DNA of 64,000 nucleotides from positions 682,001-746,000 of the forward strand of contig JAHDVF020000840.1 of the NCBI GenBank assembly GCA_022606425.2, given 5' to 3'. The notes under the pieces were generated by a model. That model did not search any database and was not told the origin of the DNA. It was given only the letters and a program-made list of their open reading frames with translations. Origin of the DNA: Lepidostoma basale. Its lineage: Eukaryota > Arthropoda > Insecta > Trichoptera > Lepidostomatidae. The translations under genes were made by a program, and so were the position numbers. Below, piece by piece: positions 63,481 to 64,000 of this stretch (positions are counted from its first letter, which is position 1; each line of letters starts with the position of its first letter).

Positions 63481-64000
63481 CTGCCATCTTCGGGTTTAAT
63501 TACGTTGTAATATTGTACGTTGTCATATGTTATAATACGTTGAATCTAATCGTCTCTGATTTGGATATTTTCAGTGTCAGTAAGGCAGTGTTCATAAAAA
63601 AAATATTGCAAACTCTGGAAAGAGTACTGCCTCGCTGACGTCGACATCTTTGGGTTCCTTCTGATATGTATGATTATTTGGTTTCACGTCATTGTATGTG
63701 CATTTTATCTTTGTTTCGCCGTTTTGTGTCCAACTGAGTCGCCTAAATGTTTTTCGTTTGTTATATCTCATTTAATAATTAATTTATAAATATTTTAATT
63801 ATTAACAATGAACTTCTACCAAGAAATGTCAAATAAAAACATTAATACTAATCAATTCCGTAGTCGTACCAGAACGAGATTTTTGGAATCGAATTTTTTC
63901 AACCTCCCTAAACAGCAAATGAAAAAACTTCATTCGATGGGGAGGCAAAGCTGATACAAGAGTTATCATATAACGCAACATATTAAGGAACTTCATTTGC
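63481..64000. other. AT-rich window end
   Basis: Contains a 34-bp direct repeat of the previous element's edge and, at 63808-63835, the tail AATGAACTTCTACCAAGAAA shared with 22455 and 52068. No coding. Confidence 0.45.

Overview
This window looks like nuclear DNA of an insect, most likely a moth or butterfly. The evidence is strong AT richness, no compact or operon-like coding, many 5'-truncated non-LTR retrotransposon (LINE) copies, a tRNA-headed SINE, elements ending in TTAG or TTGAT microsatellites, and many short foldback elements. The order is inferred from general resemblance, not from a search. No host exon, rRNA or confident functional tRNA gene is visible. Almost every long open frame is a LINE tail or its antisense shadow, so the window is probably intergenic or a large intron.

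Layout. 1-6250: a structured composite element, a foldback element split by a LINE-A copy, a 78-bp LINE tail, a reverse-transcriptase-bearing CR1/Jockey-like LINE (minus strand) split by a second LINE-A copy, a palindromic MITE, and a LINE-B copy split by a third LINE-A copy. 6400-10650: LINE-B and LINE-C tails around about 1.3 kb of unique DNA. 10650-19600: unique DNA, head-to-head LINE-B copies, and one long composite element. 19600-26400: LINE tails, foldbacks, and a MITE with 33-bp perfect inverted arms. 26400-40700: LINE-B tails, LINE-E, -F and -H tails, a possible solo LTR, and a duplication around a LINE-B copy. 40700-48100: the densest nest, with a full 451-bp composite element, a chimeric LINE and LINE-B inserted in LINE-B. 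48100-64000: hammerhead-like foldbacks, a 9-bp minisatellite, a SINE, more LINE-B tails and a second chimera.

How the parts relate. LINE-B (3' end in (TTAG)n) dominates, with more than 30 pieces. A non-autonomous composite element carries the same last ~60 bp, and two other retrosequences switch from LINE-D into LINE-B. All of this suggests that the LINE-B machinery mobilises any RNA that gains its tail. Target-site duplications (TSDs) give a relative insertion order in several places.

The most unusual signal is a recurring RNA-like fold in several otherwise unrelated foldback families. It reads CUGANGA, one extra base, a variable perfect hairpin, GAAA, then a short palindrome and C. This is the layout of a type-I hammerhead ribozyme with a minimal stem III. 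Three copies (42062-42126, 49617-49655, 30194-30260) keep the whole conserved core; the others vary at the first two core positions. Hammerheads are known from Penelope-like elements and retrozymes. No Penelope-type reverse transcriptase or GIY-YIG frame is visible here, so these would be non-autonomous.
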